From: Halothiobacillus sp.
GTDB taxonomy: Bacteria; Pseudomonadota; Gammaproteobacteria; Halothiobacillales; Halothiobacillaceae
NCBI GenBank assembly: GCA_020061705.1
Contig: JAGUXT010000024.1
Span: 1 to 51,137, forward strand
Length of the DNA stretch: 51,137 nt
Reading direction: 5' to 3'
The first letter of the stretch is position 1. Every line of letters starts with the position of its first letter. The translations under genes and the position numbers were made by a program. This document shows positions 35,188 through 43,066 of the stretch, piece after piece. The notes below the pieces were generated by a model. That model made no database searches and was not told the origin of the DNA. It was given only the letters and a program-made list of their open reading frames with translations.

Positions 35188-36996
35188 ATGAGTGAAGATG
35201 TTTCAAATGCACTTAATCGCCTCTACAAGGAAACCAGTGATTTTTTGATTATTGGGCTAACTGGAAGAACCGGCTCAGGTTGTTCCACAGCAGCAAAAGT
35301 TCTTTCGTCAGAGCATCCAGAGTTGCCAGAGGTGTCGAAAATCTACGATACCGACAACGATAAAAGAAAATATCGAATTGTTCGCAACTATATAAGCAAG
35401 AATTGGAAGCCTTTCGTAGCCATTCAAATTCGATCAGTAATTACAAGAATCATTCTTAAACTGACTTTCGATGAATTCTGTACATTTGTTGCGGTTGCAT
35501 TGAAGAATGAAACGAATTACGTGAGCGACAGGTTAGCGGAATATAAAGAGAGCTACACCATAGCTCATGAGTACATAAATAAATACGATTTGCTTCCGGA
35601 GTCAACCCCAGAGGAGAAGGTAGCAAAGAAGGAAAGTGCTTGGGTTACTTACTTTGAGAAGTTACCTGACTTCTGTGAACAACTGAAAGCCGCATTACAA
35701 AATAATTTGGGTACAGACTCCTACACAATCACCTATCAGCAAGCTGGCGATAACATAAGAGCTTCTGGTTCCGCAAACAACACCGAATTTAATGCGGACA
35801 AAATTTTCACAATACCTAATATCATCAATAAGTTAATCAAGGCAATTAGATATAAGCGAAAAAGTGGCGCATTCATTGTAATTGATGCGATCCGAAACCC
35901 ATTTGAAGCCATCTACTTCCATCAGAGATATGCCGGCTTCTACTTGGTGTCAATAAACACCCCGAATTCCGAGCGCTTAAGCCACCTCAGGGAAACCCAT
36001 AAGTTCTCAGAAGAGCAAATAATTGCACTTGACAACAAAGAATATCCAAAGAAATTATCCGGCAAGAATATTTATATCTCTCAAAATATTCAAAAGTGCA
36101 TCGAAATTGCGGATATTCACATTAACAATCCAGACAGGCAGAAGTTCAACAACAATGAACTGAGTAGCCAGCTTCATTGGTACATTTCACTAATTTTGCA
36201 CCCTGGCCTTGTCACGCCAACTTCGATTGAACGCTGCATGCAGCTTGCATATTCAGCAAAACTTAATTCGGGCTGTATTTCCCGACAAGTAGGCGCGGTA
36301 ATCACTGACCAAAACTTCTCAATTAAGGCTGTCGGATGGAATAACTCTCCCCAAGGACAAACTCCTTGCGTATTGAGAAATGCCGAAGAACTTTTAAACG
36401 GTGGTGAAGAAGGTGTTTACAGCAAATATGAAAGAATGGATGAGAAGTTTCATAGAGTACTAAAGAACACTTACCACCCGATAAGAGGTAGCGACAGCCT
36501 TTCTGGTAGAAATCTTTCGTATTGCTTTAAAGACCTTCAAAACGAAGTCGAAGGTGAGAAAAATCAAGTTCATACCCGTTCTTTACATGCCGAGGAAAAT
36601 GCATTTTTGCAACTCGCTAAGTATGGAGGTCAACCAATACTGGGTGGCATATTGTTCTCTACCGCGAGCCCTTGTGAACTCTGTTCTAAAAAAGCCTACC
36701 AGCTCGGCATAAAAACGGTGGTGTATATCGATCCATATCCAGGAATTTCACGTGATCACATACTTGGCGCAGAAACTGAAATTCCAGAGCTAATATTGTT
36801 CAGAGGCGCTTTGGGGCGTGCTTATCATAGGCTTTACCAACCAATTATGCCTTTGAAAGACGAACTTCAAATGGCAACCGGTTACACAATCACTGGCGGT
36901 GATGTTAAGAACGAAGAAGAAATTAGGGTTCGAGAACTAGAGACCGAGGTAGCCAGGCTAAAACAACAAATCGAATTGATGGGCGGAAGCATGTAA
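35188..36996 (+). CDS. AvcD-like antiphage deoxycytidylate deaminase
   Basis: A 602-residue two-domain protein. The N-terminal half is a P-loop kinase-like domain with Walker A GLTGRTGSGCS at 23-33 and VIDAIRNPFE near 231-240. The C-terminal half is a zinc-dependent cytidine/dCMP-type deaminase with the HAE motif (H467-A-E469) and PCELC (C496, C499). A short coiled coil ends the protein. This kinase-deaminase fusion is the architecture of AvcD/dCTP-deaminase defence proteins, which deplete dC nucleotides on phage infection and are held inactive by the AvcI RNA. ATG 35188 is chosen because the only earlier start, a TTG at 35143, lies in a hairpin loop. The gene is clearly AT-richer than its neighbours (two sampled lines are 42-43% GC), indicating transfer. 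Confidence 0.83.
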   Translation: MSEDVSNALNRLYKETSDFLIIGLTGRTGSGCSTAAKVLSSEHPELPEVSKIYDTDNDKRKYRIVRNYISKNWKPFVAIQIRSVITRIILKLTFDEFCTFVAVALKNETNYVSDRLAEYKESYTIAHEYINKYDLLPESTPEEKVAKKESAWVTYFEKLPDFCEQLKAALQNNLGTDSYTITYQQAGDNIRASGSANNTEFNADKIFTIPNIINKLIKAIRYKRKSGAFIVIDAIRNPFEAIYFHQRYAGFYLVSINTPNSERLSHLRETHKFSEEQIIALDNKEYPKKLSGKNIYISQNIQKCIEIADIHINNPDRQKFNNNELSSQLHWYISLILHPGLVTPTSIERCMQLAYSAKLNSGCISRQVGAVITDQNFSIKAVGWNNSPQGQTPCVLRNAEELLNGGEEGVYSKYERMDEKFHRVLKNTYHPIRGSDSLSGRNLSYCFKDLQNEVEGEKNQVHTRSLHAEENAFLQLAKYGGQPILGGILFSTASPCELCSKKAYQLGIKTVVYIDPYPGISRDHILGAETEIPELILFRGALGRAYHRLYQPIMPLKDELQMATGYTITGGDVKNEEEIRVRELETEVARLKQQIELMGGSM

Positions 36997-37083
36997 CAAT
37001 GCTGGGGATCAATGTGGTCAAACTCGACCGAATTTCCATTGAATACACCATACCCAATCAACCTGAAAACAGACATTCACCCC

Positions 37084-37413
37084 ATGGCAACCTCCCAAAC
37101 CACCATGGATTACCTCCTCGACCAGCTTTCGGGCTTGGGGCAGGTCAGGGCGCGCAAGATGTTTGGTGAATACTGCCTGTATTTTGCCGACAAGCCGGTC
37201 GCGCTGGTTTGCGACGATCAGCTTTTTCTCAAGCCGACCCATGCAGGCCGTGGCATGATTGAACACCCCGTCGAAGGCAACCCCTACCCCGGCGCAAAGC
37301 CTCATCTGCTGATTAGCGCCGACCTCTGGGAAGATCGCGACTGGCTGGGCAGCCTGATTCAGGCCACCGCCCTTGAACTACCGCAACCCAAGGCTAAAAA
37401 GAAGCCCGCCTGA
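37084..37413 (+). CDS. TfoX N-terminal domain protein
   Basis: A 109-residue single-domain protein of the TfoX_N family (YLLDQLSGLGQVRARKMFGEYCLYFADKPVALVCDDQLFLK, read in parts; then LLISADLWEDRDWL). In TfoX/Sxy the N-terminal domain belongs to a competence regulator, but single-domain homologues are common and their role is not known. The C terminus is lysine-rich (PKAKKKPA). The start is ATG 37084; no strong ribosome-binding site is visible. A degenerate copy of its 3' end is present at 38441-38548. Confidence 0.85.
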   Translation: MATSQTTMDYLLDQLSGLGQVRARKMFGEYCLYFADKPVALVCDDQLFLKPTHAGRGMIEHPVEGNPYPGAKPHLLISADLWEDRDWLGSLIQATALELPQPKAKKKPA

Positions 37414-37435
37414 GCATCTGCCGATTCCACCCTAT

Positions 37436-37534
37436 CGTTCCCATGCTCCAGCGTGGGAATGCAGCCCCGGACGCTCCCGCGTCGTGCCGCTGAGGCGTCA
37501 AAGAATAGCGTTACCACGCTGGAGCATGGGAACG
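37436..37534. repeat. Palindromic repeat, family C, copy 3
   Basis: CGTTCCCATGCTCCAGCGTG at the left is mirrored by CACGCTGGAGCATGGGAACG at the right, almost perfectly inverted over 20 bases, with a GC-rich interior (GGACGCTCCCGCGTC). It directly abuts a remnant of a higB gene and appears to replace the missing 5' part of that gene. Confidence 0.82.
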
Positions 37535-37540
37535 ATCTTG

Positions 37541-37612
37541 ATGGCAACTGGCGCATGACGTTTGAGTTCAAGGACGGTAACGCTCACATGCTGGACTAAA
37601 AGGACTATCACT
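37541..37612 (+). pseudogene. Remnant of a higB toxin gene (3' end only)
   Basis: The 72 bases match the 3' end of the intact higB at 38827-38898 at about 64 positions when aligned by eye. The translation GNWRMTFEFKDGNAHMLD is followed by a stop codon where the intact gene has Tyr, so it is decayed. The 5' part is absent; a family C repeat lies in its place. The remnant ends exactly where the phosphatase gene on the other strand ends. Confidence 0.8.
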
Positions 37613-38277
37613 CATTCACGGCGCAGTATTTTGTCAACCAGCAGGTTGATCGAGGGAATGCTTTGGAAATGGGTGCGCATGGCCTGGTAGTCGTATTCCT
37701 CGCGGATCCAGTCATCCAGACTGATGCCGCTTTTGCGTTTGGCGGCAACGTAACTGTCGAAGAAGTGGTCGAGAATCCCGGTGCTGGCATATCGGTAGTG
37801 CCAGTAGGGCCACAATTTGAGCTGCTGGGTCTCTTCGATCGGAACGTTTTCGATCCAGTGCAGGTAGAGTGTCGCCATGAAGCCGGCGCGGTCAGCCCCC
37901 GACATGCAGTGAAACAGCACCGGGTATTCGATTTCCTGCAGCAGCCGTTTGGCTTCGAACAGAACCTCCGGGAGATGTGTGTCCCGCGAGTACATTTGCA
38001 GATCAATGTGCCGCACACCCTCTTCCGCGCAGATTTCGCGTTCCAGCGCCAACGCAGGTGTATCGGGGCTGCGCAGGTTGATCACCGTGCGCAAGCCGTG
38101 TCTGCGAATGCGTGAGGTCAGTATCCAGGGCGGCAATTGTCCCGAGCGATAGGCCTGTCGACCCACGGGGTGAAAATTGATGGTCAGCAGCAGTCGCACC
38201 CAGCCATGTTCGTTGAATATGGCGTGCTGATAGGCTCTGCGACGCTCTTTTGGGCTAAGCCTTGGGAATTCGGACAT
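37612..38277 (-). CDS. Dual-specificity/tyrosine phosphatase-like protein
   Basis: A 221-residue cytosolic protein with the phosphatase P-loop HCMSGADRAG (HCx5R: C124, R130), preceded by a strand-rich region (RTVINLRSPDT) that supplies the general-acid loop in this fold. This is the class I cysteine phosphatase (DSP/PTP) pattern. The substrate is unknown; bacterial members act on proteins, polysaccharide kinases or phosphoinositides. The gene is flanked by two imperfect copies of the same tfoX-3'/higB sequence, so it looks like a later arrival in this spot. Its ATG has AGAGG about ten bases upstream. Confidence 0.85.
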   Translation of the reverse strand: MSEFPRLSPKERRRAYQHAIFNEHGWVRLLLTINFHPVGRQAYRSGQLPPWILTSRIRRHGLRTVINLRSPDTPALALEREICAEEGVRHIDLQMYSRDTHLPEVLFEAKRLLQEIEYPVLFHCMSGADRAGFMATLYLHWIENVPIEETQQLKLWPYWHYRYASTGILDHFFDSYVAAKRKSGISLDDWIREEYDYQAMRTHFQSIPSINLLVDKILRRE

Positions 38278-38440
38278 CAGTCATGAGCCTCTGTGCGTTG
38301 TTCAATAGTGAGCAAAACTATACAGGAACAGAAAGAATGCGGGGTTGAGGCACATGCATTCGTTGATCGCTCACACGCTGAACGTGGGAATCAATGAAGT
38401 CTGACTCGATTGATTGCCCGCCCCCCCCTAGCAGTCTCAT
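38278..38440. other. Gene-free stretch upstream of the phosphatase
   Basis: This 163-base part of a 344-base gap should hold the phosphatase promoter. I see no ORF, no clear hairpin and no convincing promoter boxes. A run of nine C lies at about 38421-38429. The rest of the gap is a decayed copy of the TfoX-N gene 3' end and the higB upstream region. Confidence 0.5.
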
Positions 38441-38548
38441 TTACTGACTAGCCCCGACCTCTTGGAAAATCGTGACTGACTGGAAAGCCTGATTCAGGCC
38501 ACCGCGCATGAACTACCGCAACCCAAGCCTAAAAAGAAGCGCGCCTGA
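38441..38548 (+). pseudogene. Decayed copy of the 3' end of the TfoX-N gene
   Basis: The stretch aligns with 37307-37415 of the intact gene, sharing long blocks such as CCTGATTCAGGCCACCGC and AACTACCGCAACCCAAG. The Trp codon in DRDWLG is changed to TGA, so it is not translatable as TfoX. Similarity continues some 15 bases past the stop. The intact higB gene follows. The order tfoX 3' end then higB is therefore present twice. Confidence 0.82.
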
Positions 38549-38621
38549 ACATCTGTTGACTCTTGCTCTATTGCACGCTGTGCCTACTGTTGCACGATGC
38601 GCAACATGGTACGATTACGCC

Positions 38622-38900
38622 ATGATCACTTCATTTCGACACAAGGGGCTGCGTCAGTTTTTTGAGACGGGCAGCACCGCATGCGTTCAAGCCAACCACG
38701 CCAAACGGCTTAGGCTACAATTGGTCGCGTTGGATACCGCTCAAGTTATTGATGATATGGACATTCCGGGCTTCCGACTTCACCCACTGAAAGGCGAGAT
38801 GAAAGGCCGTTGGTCAATCACCGTCCATGGTAACTGGCGCATTACGTTTGAGTTCAAAGACGGTAACGCTAACGTACTGGACTACGAGGACTATCACTAA
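38622..38900 (+). CDS. higB: HigB-type (RelE superfamily) toxin
   Basis: A 92-residue mRNA-interferase-like toxin (MITSFRHKGLRQFFETG, LHPLKGEMKGRWSITVHGNW, ITFEFKDGNANVLDYEDYH), which matches the HigB/plasmid-maintenance killer family. The start is ATG 38622, in register with family length; a longer in-frame start at 38508 would read through the decayed TfoX copy. The stop overlaps the start of the antitoxin gene (TAATG), so the pair is translationally coupled. The toxin-before-antitoxin order is typical of higBA. Confidence 0.9.
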   Translation: MITSFRHKGLRQFFETGSTACVQANHAKRLRLQLVALDTAQVIDDMDIPGFRLHPLKGEMKGRWSITVHGNWRITFEFKDGNANVLDYEDYH

Positions 38901-39193
38901 TGAACATGCACAACCCACCCCACCCCGGCGAATTCATCACTGGCATTTATCTGGAGCCTAACAATATCAGTGGCCGGGTACTTGCCGAAAAGCTTGGCGT
39001 GGCAACCTCGACCTTAAGCCGCGTGCTCAATGGCACAAGTCGCGTGACACCGGAAATGGCGCTGCGCCTTTCCAAGGCACTCGGTCGTTCTGCAGAAAGT
39101 TGGCTTGCCATGCAGGATGCGCATGACCTTTGGGTTGCCAGGCAACACGTTGACTTGCAGGGTGTCAGCAAGCTGCACTTGGAAGTCGCTTAA
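38900..39193 (+). CDS. higA: HigA-type antitoxin (XRE family)
   Basis: A 97-residue protein with a helix-turn-helix (VLAEKLGVATSTLSRVLNGT) in a HigA frame (HPGEFITGIYLEPNNIS at the start, ALRLSKALGRSAESWLAMQ after the HTH). It should neutralise HigB and repress the operon. It overlaps higB by one base. Confidence 0.92.
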   Translation: MNMHNPPHPGEFITGIYLEPNNISGRVLAEKLGVATSTLSRVLNGTSRVTPEMALRLSKALGRSAESWLAMQDAHDLWVARQHVDLQGVSKLHLEVA

Positions 39194-39386
39194 AAGTCTA
39201 GCTCCGCCATGAGTAGGGGAAAACAGAGTCGCAAGCTCAATACGGCACCTTACTCATGAGCCACCACAACCCAAACCTAATATCAGACGCCTCTGACTGC
39301 GCATTCAGGCGGGTTTACGCCCTGTACACAGCGGGAATGAGGCTTTACGCTGCCCCAATGAGCCAACTCATTTGAAAGGCCGCCAC

Positions 39387-39761
39387 ATGCTCCGTATCGC
39401 CAAATCCACGCCCGAAGGTGCGCCGCTCGTGCCTGATAGGACACGCTGGTCTCAACAGGTCACGCAGGCTAGCAATGCCCTTGATCTGGAGCCTGGTGTG
39501 TTTACGTTGAGCGATCCGCAGGCGATTGCGCGTTCACTCAAGGCTTCCGCTGAACGCAGCACCCGGCGCAAGTCCACGCCCTACCGTTCGGCGATGTCGA
39601 TGCTCAATTTCTACATCAACCGCGCCGGGCAAAAGCTTGATTCCGAGCAACGCGCCCGCCTCGATGCCGCCAAGGACGAGCTGCGTGCCCTTTTTGGCCG
39701 CCCCCGCGCGCATCCGCTTCCGGGTTCATCCAAACATTCGCCCGACGACTCGCATGATTGA
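39387..39761 (+). CDS. DUF3175 family protein
   Basis: A 124-residue soluble protein of the DUF3175 family, recognised by the order RWSQQVTQASNALDLEPGVF, ARSLKASAERSTRRKSTPYR, SAMSMLNFYINRAGQ and LDAAKDELRALFGR. The function is not known. The start is ATG 39387 with AAAGG about nine bases upstream. Its last eight bases overlap the next gene, so the two are coupled. Confidence 0.85.
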   Translation: MLRIAKSTPEGAPLVPDRTRWSQQVTQASNALDLEPGVFTLSDPQAIARSLKASAERSTRRKSTPYRSAMSMLNFYINRAGQKLDSEQRARLDAAKDELRALFGRPRAHPLPGSSKHSPDDSHD

Positions 39762-40413
39762 TACTCCTACCCCTCGCCCGCTTGTGTTGATCCTTGCCCT
39801 GCTGCTGACGCTTGGCCTGCTCGCGCTCACCGGGGCTGCGCCCTACGACCGGGCGACTTGGCTGCTCGAAGTGCTGCCGGTGTTGATCGCCATTCCTGTT
39901 CTCTGGTTGACCCACCGCCGCTTTCCATTGACGACGCTGGTCTATGTGGGCATTTTCCTGCACGCCGTGGTGCTGATGATCGGCGGTGAATACACCTATG
40001 CCCGCGTACCGCTCGGTTTCCAGATTGCTGAGTTGTTTGGGCTGGAGCGCAACCCTTATGACAAGATCGGCCATTTTTTGCAGGGATTCGTTCCCGCGCT
40101 GATTGCCCGTGAAATTCTGATTCGCGGCGAGTTTGTGCGCGGACGGCGCATGCTGGCCTTTATCGTAATTTGCATCGTGCTGGCAATCAGCGCCAGTTAT
40201 GAGCTGATCGAATGGGGCGTGGCTCTGATGTTCGGACAGGGCGCCATTGAGTTTCTCGGCACGCAGGGCGACCCGTGGGATACTCAATCGGACATGTTTC
40301 TTGCACTGATTGGCGCCGTAAGCGCGCTGGCATTGCTGTCGCGGCTGCATGATCGTCAACTGGCGAGCCTTGAATCATCTGGCCGAAGCCTGCATACGCT
40401 TGAGCGTGGGTAA
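39754..40413 (+). CDS. YjdF/DUF2238 family membrane protein
   Basis: A 219-residue inner-membrane protein with about six helices. The conserved stretch GGEYTYARVPLGFQIAELFGLERNPYDKIGHFLQGFVPAL and SYELIEWGVALMFGQGAIEFLGTQGDPWDTQSDMF (read in parts) identify the YjdF (DUF2238) family. The conserved Asp, His and Glu in these loops suggest a membrane enzyme, but the activity is unknown. The start ATG 39754 overlaps the DUF3175 gene by eight bases. Confidence 0.87.
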   Translation: MIDTPTPRPLVLILALLLTLGLLALTGAAPYDRATWLLEVLPVLIAIPVLWLTHRRFPLTTLVYVGIFLHAVVLMIGGEYTYARVPLGFQIAELFGLERNPYDKIGHFLQGFVPALIAREILIRGEFVRGRRMLAFIVICIVLAISASYELIEWGVALMFGQGAIEFLGTQGDPWDTQSDMFLALIGAVSALALLSRLHDRQLASLESSGRSLHTLERG

Positions 40414-40446
40414 AATGCAAACGAAACATCCCAAATCCTGGCAGCC

Positions 40447-40761
40447 ATGAATCCAGATAACCGTATCGATGATTCCAACGACGTTCGGGCACCACGAATG
40501 CCCCGCGGATATACCCGCACTTCACTGACTTTCAGCGCGTTTGGGCTGCTGTGCGGATGGCTGGTTTATGGTTCCGGGCGAGGTGCGGGTTTTGAGGGAT
40601 GGTTCGGCATGGTTTTCGGAATTATTATCTTCGCGCTGGGGATGGCTATTGCACTCGGCTTTGCACTGGCAGGGCTGGTGCGCCGCGAACGCCCCGGATG
40701 GCTGGTGACGCTTGCCTTGGCAATTCCGGCAAGCGCGCTGATATTCCTGTTTGTTAAATGA
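40447..40761 (+). CDS. Small membrane protein of unknown function
   Basis: A 104-residue protein. The first 25 residues are polar (MNPDNRIDDSNDVRAPRMPR). Three helices follow: about 27-45, 52-75 and 82-102. I know no family. It starts 33 bases after the YjdF-like gene and probably shares its transcript. It ends exactly at the border of a family B repeat. Confidence 0.65.
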   Translation: MNPDNRIDDSNDVRAPRMPRGYTRTSLTFSAFGLLCGWLVYGSGRGAGFEGWFGMVFGIIIFALGMAIALGFALAGLVRRERPGWLVTLALAIPASALIFLFVK

Positions 40762-40865
40762 TTAGGACTTGCGCAAAACCGCCCCGGCGGCGTTCAAGCG
40801 CCTCGCCGTACTAAGTGTGCTGTCTTCGGCACCTTGCCTTGCTGGAACGTTTTTGAGCAAGTCCT
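40762..40865. repeat. MITE-like repeat, family B, copy 3 (inverted)
   Basis: Ends TTAGGACTTGCGCAAAA and TTGAGCAAGTCCT. The interior is the reverse complement of copies 1 and 2 (GGCGTTCAAGCG, GTGTGCTGTCTTCGGC). It abuts the stop codon of the gene before it. Compared with copies 1 and 2, the ends have a G for A change (TTGCGC for TTACGC). Confidence 0.8.
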
Positions 40866-40918
40866 GCTGCTAACACCCTATTTGTAAATGCAAAAATATA
40901 TTCAAACGCGGAGGTCGC

Positions 40919-41515
40919 ATGAACATTCCATGGCTTTGGGTTTTTATTGCGCTGATTATTTTTGGCGCATGGAATTTTTTCGATAATCGTTCAATCAAGG
41001 TTTCACCGGGTGCGTTGGTGCAGGAAAACCCTGTGCAAACCGATGTGCGCGGTAATGTCACCTATCCCCAGGGGAAATATACCCTGGAGGCCTTGGCCAA
41101 TTTCGAGATCAAGGCGCGTGTTTTGAGCAAGGAGCTTTACCACCTCGACCGTGGTGCCGATCTTGTGCCGGTCGATTTGGCCTTGGGTTGGGGCGTGATG
41201 TCGGATTCTGCCGTGCTGGAGAAATTATCCATCACCCAGGGCGGGCGTTTTTATCACTACCGCTGGGAGAATGAGCCGCCGATTCCGCCAAACGATATTG
41301 TGCGCCACAGCGCCAATATGCACCTGATTCCCACCACGCCCGAGATTGAGAGCCAGATCAAAAAGGTACGCCCCGGTCAGGTGGTGCATATCACCGGTCA
41401 ATTGGTCGAGGCGCGTGACGGCAGTGGCGGCTATTGGCGTTCGTCGCTCACCCGCGAGGATTCGGGCAATGGGGCGTGCGAATTGGTTCGGGTGGTCAAG
41501 TTTGAAGTGCGTTGA
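40919..41515 (+). CDS. Conserved membrane-anchored protein of unknown function
   Basis: A 198-residue protein with one N-terminal membrane helix (residues 4-20, WLWVFIALIIFGAWNFF) and a periplasmic domain. Distinctive stretches are FEIKARVLSKELYHLDRG, LVPVDLALGWGVMSDSAVL, GGRFYHYRWENEPPIP, IVRHSANMHLIPTTP and VVHITGQLVEARDGSGGYW. I have seen similar uncharacterised proteins but cannot name a function. GGAGG lies six bases before the ATG. Confidence 0.75.
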   Translation: MNIPWLWVFIALIIFGAWNFFDNRSIKVSPGALVQENPVQTDVRGNVTYPQGKYTLEALANFEIKARVLSKELYHLDRGADLVPVDLALGWGVMSDSAVLEKLSITQGGRFYHYRWENEPPIPPNDIVRHSANMHLIPTTPEIESQIKKVRPGQVVHITGQLVEARDGSGGYWRSSLTREDSGNGACELVRVVKFEVR

Positions 41516-41546
41516 TGATCTTTTGTGGAGTGCATGAATCCAAAAT

Positions 41547-41583
41547 AGCCCGCATAGGGCGGTTAGCGCAGCGTATTCCGCCA
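41547..41583. repeat. Fragment of a palindromic intergenic repeat
   Basis: CCCGCATAGGGCGGTTAGCG then CAGCGTATTCCGCC, with GGCGG and CCGCC as inverted arms. Elements of this kind (GGCGGATTACGC...) are common interspersed repeats in proteobacteria. The rest of the gap to the next gene (41584-41808) shows no gene or clear site. Confidence 0.45.
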
Positions 41584-41808
41584 AATGTATGGTCAACAAA
41601 GCCTGGACTGTACAGTTGCCAAAACCAGTGACCATCATTCAAGTGTTTCCGCCCCAATCAATGTTAACCTGACTGCAACGCTCCCCTTTTGGGCGCGTCG
41701 CCCACGAGCGCCTTTCCGGCTTGCATGTCGTCCTTCCAAGATGCGTTGTGCCCGTTTGATCGGAGTATTTCTGATGCACAACCGTATTTACGCTTGGAGT
41801 AGATAGTC

Positions 41809-42528
41809 ATGCCAGCTTGCCCTGAACTGTTTGCAGCCGCCGTCCCCGTAGCCGAGATCATCACCGACCGTGACAATGCGAGCTGGTTGCAATGCTGGCA
41901 TGATCGGCAGACCGGGTTTCATCAGGCGGCGATCAACCCGCTTCTGAGTCGCTTCTGGCCAGAGCTCGGGATGGATGCGGGCAGCCGGATCTTCGTCCCG
42001 CTGTGTGGCAAGAGTTTGGATATGCTCTGGCTGGCGCAGCAGGGGCACGAGGTGATCGGTGTCGAACTGAGCCCGCTCGCGGTGCGGGCTTTTTTCGAGG
42101 AAAATCATCTGCGCCCAACCCGGCGGCCTGCGGGCTTGCTCACGCTTTGGCGGGCTGGCCGTATCAGCATCCTGTGCGGCGACTATTTTGCCTTGACGGG
42201 GAACGAACTCGGTCAGATTGATGCGGTGTATGACCGTGCTGCGTTGACGGCCTTCCCCGAGGATGTGCGCCTGCTGTATGTGGCGCATTTGCAGGTGATT
42301 CTGCCGACATCCGGCAAGGTGTTTATCCTGACGACCGAAATGCCGGACGCAGACGCGCTACCGGCGCATACCCTTGAGGCGGATAGCGAAATCGTGAGCT
42401 TGTACGGTGCGGCCTTCAATATCGAACTGCTGCATGTTGAACAGGTATTCGAGGCTGACCCGGATGGGGACGACCAAGCGCACATAGCCATCGCACACAA
42501 GGTCTACCGGCTATCACCCAAGGGATGA
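41809..42528 (+). CDS. tpm: Thiopurine S-methyltransferase
   Basis: Tpm is a SAM-dependent methyltransferase; bacterial members are linked to detoxification of selenium and tellurium oxyanions and thiopurines. The family pattern is WHDRQTGFHQAAINPLL, then SAM-binding FVPLCGKSLDMLWLAQQGHEVIGVELS (in parts, residues about 62-88), CGDYFAL, YDRAALTAFPEDVR. The product is 239 residues, about 20 longer at the N terminus than usual; no good internal ATG exists, so the start at 41809 (GGAG nine bases upstream) stands. Confidence 0.92.
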   Translation: MPACPELFAAAVPVAEIITDRDNASWLQCWHDRQTGFHQAAINPLLSRFWPELGMDAGSRIFVPLCGKSLDMLWLAQQGHEVIGVELSPLAVRAFFEENHLRPTRRPAGLLTLWRAGRISILCGDYFALTGNELGQIDAVYDRAALTAFPEDVRLLYVAHLQVILPTSGKVFILTTEMPDADALPAHTLEADSEIVSLYGAAFNIELLHVEQVFEADPDGDDQAHIAIAHKVYRLSPKG

Positions 42529-42626
42529 AGTGCTAAATACCTGTTCAAAGTCTCACTGTGAAGCACACCCTGCGGCCTGGCGGACAATCAAGGAAACTGG
42601 CCGGATCAATAATTAACCCCACTATC

Positions 42627-42971
42627 TCACCCCTTCTTCACAAACTCCGACTTGAGCTGCATGGGGCCGATGCCGTCGATTTTGCAGTCGATATCGTGGT
42701 CACCTTCGATCAAACGAATATTTTTGACCTTGGTGCCGACCTTGACCACGAGCGAGGTGCCTTTGACCTTTAGATCCTTGATGACGGTAACGGTATCGCC
42801 GTCTTGCAGCAGGTTGCCGTTGGAGTCTTTGATCACTAATGCGTCGCTGGCTTCTTCGGCTACGGCGGCGGCTTGCGGCCATTCATGTCCACATTCGGGG
42901 CAGACGAACATCTCGCCATCTTCGTAGGTATATTCCGAAGCGCATTTCGGGCATGGGGGCAAAGCGGACAT
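42627..42971 (-). CDS. yjdM: PhnA/YjdM zinc-ribbon protein
   Basis: A 114-residue protein with an N-terminal zinc ribbon ([25 protein letters not shown] in parts: two CxxC pairs) and the PhnA C-terminal SH3-like domain ([56 protein letters not shown]). The family was once called alkylphosphonate-uptake protein PhnA, but it is not a phosphonate enzyme and its function is unclear. The start is ATG 42971 with GGAG upstream. Confidence 0.92.
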   Translation of the reverse strand: MSALPPCPKCASEYTYEDGEMFVCPECGHEWPQAAAVAEEASDALVIKDSNGNLLQDGDTVTVIKDLKVKGTSLVVKVGTKVKNIRLIEGDHDIDCKIDGIGPMQLKSEFVKKG

Positions 42972-43066
42972 AGGCGGCTCCTTGTTCAATAAGAAAAATT
43001 GATGAATGGCGCACATTCTAACGCAAAAACTGATATCAACGCTGCGTTTAGACGCTGTGCCTAGCC

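Noticed and set aside
38508-38621. N-terminal extension of HigB from ATG 38508
   Set aside because: The extension reads through the decayed TfoX fragment and is absent from the family; ATG 38622 gives the normal 92 residues.
39194-39386. Inverted repeat CATGAGTA...TACTCATG downstream of higA
   Set aside because: The arms are about 40 bases apart with no T-run after them, so it is neither a clear terminator nor a clear operator.
39616-40359. Open frame of 247 codons on the minus strand over DUF3175/YjdF
   Set aside because: It is antisense to two recognisable proteins; composition (Gln, His, Arg rich) is that of a shadow frame.
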